Notes under the pieces: model-generated
What the model was told of the DNA's origin: nothing
Databases searched by the model: none
What the model saw: only the letters and a program-made list of their open reading frames with translations
Position numbers and translations under genes: made by a program
Shown here: one piece after another, positions 58,561 through 64,000 of the stretch
Numbering within the stretch: the first letter of the stretch is position 1
Layout: each line of letters starts with the position of its first letter
DNA from: Entomortierella parvispora
Taxonomy: Eukaryota; Mortierellomycota; Mortierellomycetes; Mortierellales; Mortierellaceae
DNA length: 64,000 nt
Assembly: GCA_963573315.1 (NCBI GenBank)
Contig: OY752149.1
Span: 1,922,001-1,986,000 of the forward strand
Direction of reading: 5' to 3'

Positions 58561-60381
58561 ATGAGCAGCGGTCTCGAGCTCGTCACTTCGTCTTACATCA
58601 TGTCCTTCCGCTCTCGGAGACGCAGGAGGAGGTCTCCTTCCTCCTCTTCCACTTCTTCTCCATCTCCTGTCATCGCTCCCGCGCCCACTTTTACTTCGTA
58701 CAGGCAACATGTGCGGCACGGAGCCTCAGACGACCCCTCTTTCAGCTCTTTGGTAACGACAACGGCCCCGTTGGACTCGTTCGAAAGAACGGTACAGAGA
58801 CCTACAACGCACTCTTAGTTTCGGTAGCTCCCTTGTTCATGTTTGCTAATCAATGCCCCTGGTCTTCATCCACAGACACGCTCAACTTTGTCCACGACCC
58901 AAGTTTCCCAGGACAACCGCGGAAGTTGTCTGGTACCGTGGTCTGTGTCTACATCTGAACCAGTCGCAGTTTCTGATCTGAACCACCCTCTCGGCACATC
59001 AAGGAGCATGGACATGGATCCGGACACTAATCCCATCGCCACTGTTAGTAGGGTCTTGAATGAGCCATTGGAGGATACCTCTGACAACAATTATGGATTG
59101 GACTTGACCTACCGGGGCCAAAGACCCACGGCGGGCTCAATTTTGGCGGCCCACATTTCATCATCACAGTCGTCATCTTGCTCAACAGTTGCTCACCGGA
59201 CGACAGGGGAACAATGTGGCCCGTCCGCAGAGACAGGATCGCTCAGCAGGTTCTCGGGTTCAACCTCGTTTGAGCTCTACCAACAGACGCTGCAGACCGA
59301 GGATGATGACTTGGACTGCGCTATCTGCCTTGATACCATCCAACCACGGAAACATGCCAAAGCGACCTTGGCTTGTCGCCACGAGTTTCATCTCTCTTGC
59401 ATCTCGTAAGTGTTGCATGCCTGTGGTGCTCTACGCCTTGCAAAGTTTTCGGTCGTGAACAGGGTTCAGCGCAGCAAAAAAAAATCATTGGTGACCCCCT
59501 CCAGACTAACCATCCTGCACCTTTTTTTTTTCATCCCTCTTAGGATGGCGTTTGCAATGGGGAAAGAGATGGTTTGCCCTCTTTGTCGGTATCTCCATAA
59601 AGATCAACCCTTCATGAGCTTGGAGTTTGAGGATGATGACAAGCTATCTCCTGTTTCTCGATCCATTTTGGGTACAAGTCCATCTTTGGTGACACACATC
59701 GGCCCATCCTTTCACCGGAATAGGTCACAGCAGCGCGGCGATGGATTGAACTCGATTCCGAATACACAACATGAGCACCCAACCAGTGGCACGGTCCTCT
59801 CGATGATGCCTTCTCTTTTCGAAACAACTCTAGGCCGTGGACCGAGTGCGGGAACGGTTCAGACGTCCCCGGACGGGATCTGTTTGAGGACCTCGACTTG
59901 GTTGATGCTCTACGCAATGCCGTTCACAGTGGCGCTCTGTTTTCTGGGATTTGTCTTGGGCAAAGTGGAGACCATGTGGTCAAAGATTTCATGTCTCATA
60001 GGCGCAGCCATTTGTTATATGGTTTGCTGGGCGCTTGTTGTTGCCGTCATGGATCCAGATCATGAGGCGAGAGCCATTGTGATGCAACGGCAAAATCAGG
60101 AAGAGCAGCGCCGACAACAACAACAATTACGACAATTGCAGCTACAACAGACGCCACAGTATCATCCTGCTACTGCTGCAACAAGTGGAGCAACAGGAAC
60201 AATAGCACCAACAGCAGCGACAGACATAGCATCAACAACAATGGCAACGGCAATAGGGACAAGCTCAAGTACAGGGGTAGGGTGGACTGGAGGCTGGTTT
60301 GTGCGCAGTCTGCGAGCGCGGGTTGTAGACTTGGCAGACATGTTGGAAGAGATCCCAGACATGATGGGAGAATGGTACTAA
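58561..60381 (+). CDS. Membrane-anchored RING-H2 E3 ubiquitin ligase
   Basis: Exons 58561-58791, 58876-59405 and 59544-60381 give 532 residues. The RING-H2 is split by the second intron: CAICLDTIQPRKHAKATLAC, HEFHLSC (near residues 225-252), then CPLC at about 265-268, so all eight metal ligands are present. The N-terminal 200 residues are Ser/Thr/Arg-rich and disordered. Two hydrophobic helices at about 372-395 (WLMLYAMPFTVALCFLGFVL) and 400-422 follow, then a Gln-rich and Thr/Ala-rich tail. Presumably an E3 of an internal membrane facing the cytosol; substrate unknown. The exon 1 donor (ACG|GTACAG) is less certain than the others. Confidence 0.82.
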
Positions 60382-60611
60382 ACTATTCAATAAAAAAAAC
60401 AAATTTAATTTTTTTATCAACCTTCAGATGCAAGAGAAACAGTCCCCCGGAAACTGGTGTCTTTCTCTCCACGCATGCATTGTCTCGGTGCCCCATTACG
60501 TTCTTCTTTCCTTCCCACTGCATTGCATTCTTTATTTTCATTGCATTTGTCCACCTCCCCATTTCATACACTTCTCGGAAAGGAACTCAAACAAAACACC
60601 TATCTACAACC

Positions 60612-62605
60612 ATGGACTCGCGGAAACAGCGACCCCTTGTTCCTCCTGCACCACCACAGCAGCACCAACCCCACTCTGTAGACGTAACCGTCCCCACCTC
60701 AACGGTCCCACACACAGCTGAAGCAGATCATGACAGTGGGATCCAATATGACGATGACGGCACCGACGATCCCAACCATAATGCAGATGAAGACGACGAC
60801 GAAATCGGGGCAACTGCAAAACCGGTCGCTGGATGGCGTGGCTGGTACCGGTCACTCCTCCAACTGTTTCAGGGTCTGGGCAAGTTCTTCCTGATCTTGG
60901 CCCTTGGCACCCTCGTCTTGTTCTTGGTCCTCAAATATACCCTCCCCAGTGTGGATGAGTAAGAAAAAAACACACATTCTTTATTTTGATTTTCGTCGTG
61001 GCTCGTTCTCTCGTTCGCTCGAGGCTGGCGGTCCTGTCATCTGATCAGATCAGAAGACAGCCCGTACAACAAAGAAACTCAACTGTTTGTTTTTTTTTTT
61101 GATCTTGGTAATAGGGAGCAACGCAAGGATCTGCACTTCCCGCATTCACTTGAAGATTTGGAGGCGTTGCGCAAGATCTTGTCAGGATACATGGACAAGC
61201 ATTACTATCGAGTCCTGTTTGGATTCCTGACGATCTACCTGTAGTAAGTTTGTCTGCCCCGTGCACGCCTTTTTTTTTTTTTTGGCAGTTGGGGCTATGA
61301 CGTTTCGCCGTGGTAAGGGGGAGCTGTCTGTTGTCGTAGATTCATGAGAGCAAAAACCACGCACTTGATTCTGCTTTGTTTTCCTCCGTTTGAGCCTCAG
61401 TCGTGAAAGAAGAGAGCAGGCACGGTTCATCATCATCATTCGACTCTTGACTCTGGGCACCCTTCTTGGGCTCAACTTTTGTGTCGTTGACATCATGATG
61501 GGCGCGATGTTTCTCACCGCGTGAAATAATTGCCGGGACTGTGAACCCTAAAAATTCGCTGATCACCAGTTCCCTTGCTATCTCTCTCTCTCAAAAAGGA
61601 TCATCCTGGTTCCTTGTTAACGATCTTCTGCTTTTTCTTTTGATAGTCTGCAAACATTTTCAGTCCCGGGGAGCATGTGGCTCAGCATCCTGGGAGGAGC
61701 CCTCTTCAAGTTTTGGGTGGCTCTGATCATGGTCTCGTTGGTAAGTGACAAGGAAGAAAACAAAAAAATCATCCGGTTTACCTCCAACGGTGTGGTCCTC
61801 TACGCATCCATTGCGCCACATTCAATTGCCACCTGAATTTTTTATTTGTTTTGTAACTGACACATGGAATTTCGCCCCCTTGCTCCTCGGATCACCCATC
61901 GACTCTTAGGCTTCCGCGATTGGCGCTACGAATTGCTACCTGCTATCACGCATGTTCTTTTCCAAGCTCGTGAAGAGAAAGTTTGGTGATCGCATGGAAA
62001 AGTGGAATCGGCAACTGGAAAAGCATCGCAACAACCTGATCAGCTACATTATTTTGCTTCGACTCGCTCCCTTCCCTCCAAACTGGTTCGTCAACATCTG
62101 TTCGCCCCACTTGAGTGTCCCCCTCTGGCCCGAGTTCTTTATCGGCACCCTGATTGGAGTGACGGCACCCTCGGTGGTTCATGTCCAGGCTGGTATGGTC
62201 CTAGAGAAGCTCGTTGAGGATCATTCGTCGGGCGTGAGTGTCTTTACGCTCAAAAATGTGCTCATGTTGGGAGCAGTAGCGTGTCTAGCAGCTTTGCCAG
62301 TGTTGATTCGCTGGGTCCTGGCCAGATACGAGGCCAAAAAGGTCGGACTCTTGCCGGACCAGGACGATCATGGAGGTGAAGGCGAACAGGATGGACTCTT
62401 GGCCAATGAAGAAACAACAAATGGGGAACCCTCCGCGACGGGCCATGAGGCACGACTATTGGAAGAAGGTCGACACCAGCAGGAACAGGATCCTATTATG
62501 GAACCTCTGGATCCAACAGGACTCATCATCGCACCCGAGAATCAGCACATCAAGACAATGTTTAGACGGAGCTCATCTTACTCTTCAGTGTCTTCTACAA
62601 AATAA
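60612..62605 (+). CDS. TMEM41/VTT (SNARE-associated, DedA-like) multispanning membrane protein
   Basis: Exons 60612-60958, 61115-61243, 61647-61740 and 61910-62605 give 421 residues. Relatives (TMEM41B, VMP1, Tvp38) scramble phospholipids in ER or Golgi membranes and act in autophagy and lipid transport; the function here is by homology. A disordered acidic N terminus is followed by a transmembrane helix at about 93-112. The VTT core shows FSVPGSMWLSILGGALF, then ASAIGATNCYLLSRMF, the amphipathic LLRLAPFPPNWFVN re-entrant motif and FFIGTLIGVTAPSV. A last helix lies near 335, and the Gln/Glu-rich tail is cytosolic. The second intron, 403 nt, is long for this window. Confidence 0.88.
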
Positions 62606-62710
62606 AAGCGATCAGGCTTCAGAGAATGATTAGGATCTTTTTTTTGTTTTCCCAAAGAAAAAGGTATTATTATTATGATTTTTTCCACTTTTTTGTTTTG
62701 TTGGTAATGA

Positions 62711-64000
62711 CTACTTGAAGTTCATGCCGACGACCTGTCCTTGTACTGCTCTGATTTCCCAGGTAGTGGCCTCTTCTGGATCCTTGGGGGTGCCGAAACC
62801 CGTCTTGTAACAGTTGACCAGATGGCCCATCGAGGGTATATCTCCTGCCTGAGCACCTCTCAGGAACCAACCAAAGGCCTCCTTGGCGTTCACGGCTACG
62901 CCTTTCCCTTCCTTGTACATGATCGCCACACGACGCATTCCGATTGCATGACCTCTGGACGCTGCCGCCATCTGCCATTCAAAAGCCTCTGCCCAATCGT
63001 TCCTCTCATTGACCGCCATGGCCGCCAGGTTGATACAAGCCTCAGCCGAGTTGGCGTTATTATGAGCCCGCACAAACAATTCCCGGGCCTTTGCAGGGTC
63101 CTTGGAGCTTCCATTCTCGCCGTTGAGATAACAGACGCCCAAATCATAAGCGGCTTCCTCGTAATGATTCCTGAGCGCGTTCTCATACCAGGCAAACTTT
63201 TTCTTGTCGTCCTTTTGCACAAAATCGCCCTTCTTGTACATCATGCCCAGGTTGTACATGGCCTTGCCCGAGCCCAACTCCGCGCCCTTGTTGAACCATT
63301 CAAAGGCCATCTCCATGTTGGCGGTCACGCCCCTTCCATTGATATAAGAAAGCGCCAGAGCACAACAGGCATCCGCATGTCCATTGTTGGCTGCGGCCGT
63401 GAACCATTCCACAGCACCCTTCAGGTTCTGATTCGTGCCCCAACCATCTCTGTAACAGTATCCAATCTCGTTCTGCGCCACAGGGATCCCCAGTTGAGCT
63501 GCCTTCAACCACCATTCGAACGCCTTCTCCGGTGATTTGTTGGTTCCTTGTCCTTGAGAGTACATATTTCCAATGGTCGCCATTGCCTTTCCATTGCCCT
63601 TTTCCGCTATGTTTCCAATATAAATTCAATAAACGTAAAATGCGAAAAAATATGAGCAAAATAAAACTTTCCTCCTCACAAGTAGAACCTCGACAAGCAA
63701 AACACGAAAATAAAAGCAAGAGGCAAGACACCAAAAAGCTCTTACCAGCCTTCTCGTAGAAGTAAAAAGCCTGCTCAAAATCCACCACTTTGCCATACAT
63801 GCCATACTGATGGGCATTTCCCAGGCTCAACAAAGACTCTGGCCATCCAGCAGTCGCTGCTCTTTCCAGCCATTCCATCGCTTGAGCTGTATCCTTTGTA
63901 AATTCCGAGGGTGGTGCTACTTCCCCTGGCGTTGTCGATCCCGGTGCAGAGGATGATGGCGGGTTATTCAAACTCCTGGCGTACACATGCATGGCCTCTG
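62711..64000 (-). CDS. Sel1-repeat protein, 5' end beyond the window
   Basis: Exons 63746 to beyond 64000 and 63606-62711 encode at least 383 residues. The 139-nt intron is GTAAGA...CATAG, phase 1, with the split codon reading Ala. At least eight Sel1 units are visible (AMEWLERAATAGWPESLLSL, KAFEWWLKAAQLGIPVAQNE, AFEWFNKGAELGSGKAMYNL). The frame is open to the window edge with a Sel1-like EAM.VYARSL stretch, so the true start is outside. It is unrelated in detail to the 780-residue Sel1 protein (more divergent units, no tandem identical copies). The stop is 105 bp from that of the convergent VTT gene. Confidence 0.88.

Noticed and set aside
58104..58958. 284-codon plus-strand frame upstream of and over RING exon 1
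   Set aside because: Driven by CAGA/GCAAGCAG repeats and out of frame with the RING protein.
61244..61646. Possible nested gene in the long VTT intron
   Set aside because: Only short frames with Lys/Arg runs; the flanking exons splice in frame and nothing inside resembles a protein or RNA gene.

Overview
The window looks like nuclear DNA of a filamentous fungus, most likely an early-diverging one close to Mortierellaceae (Mucoromycota). The reasons are intron-rich genes with GTAAGT/TAG junctions and introns of about 50-400 nt, many Sel1-repeat and F-box/LRR proteins, a Crinkler (CRN) effector-type gene, a cofactor-independent phosphoglycerate mutase and long pyrimidine-rich leaders. The lineage is inferred from gene content; no search was run. 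Exon models were built by hand from splice consensus and reading-frame continuity.

Layout. 0-11 kb is a compact housekeeping block: a DUF1647-like type II membrane protein, glucose-6-phosphate isomerase and cofactor-independent phosphoglycerate mutase (two glycolytic genes in tandem on the minus strand), a mitochondrial Cyc2/b5-reductase-like flavoprotein and eIF2B-gamma. 11-30 kb is an accessory island. It holds pseudogenes of unknown families, a decayed Tc1/mariner-type transposase, a T5orf172/GIY-YIG-like gene, a 780-residue Sel1 protein, a CRN gene with NTPase and nuclease-like regions, and a cytochrome P450. Within the island a block (Sel1, a captured eIF2B-gamma fragment, P450) occurs twice; one P450 copy and one Sel1 copy are truncated.

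30-46 kb returns to ordinary genes: an HSL-type alpha/beta hydrolase, LCB1 (serine palmitoyltransferase), a Gln-rich C2H2 transcription factor, the GPN1/Npa3 GTPase and a Golgi-type O-fucosyltransferase-like protein. 46-48.5 kb holds a decayed CRN header and a small membrane protein. 49-52.7 kb is an Spt23/Mga2-like IPT-ankyrin protein. 55.4-64 kb carries an F-box/LRR protein, a membrane RING-H2 E3 ligase, a TMEM41/VTT-family protein and a second, 5'-truncated Sel1 protein.

The most unusual object lies at 53,998-55,374: a tandem array of about 14 intron-shaped units (GTAAGT, a TAAC branch-like motif, a pyrimidine tract, then AG), mostly 89-93 nt long. Neighbouring units are separated by exactly three nucleotides every time, and the triplet changes from unit to unit while the splice signals are conserved. 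If the units are spliced, this is a gene built from single-codon exons.
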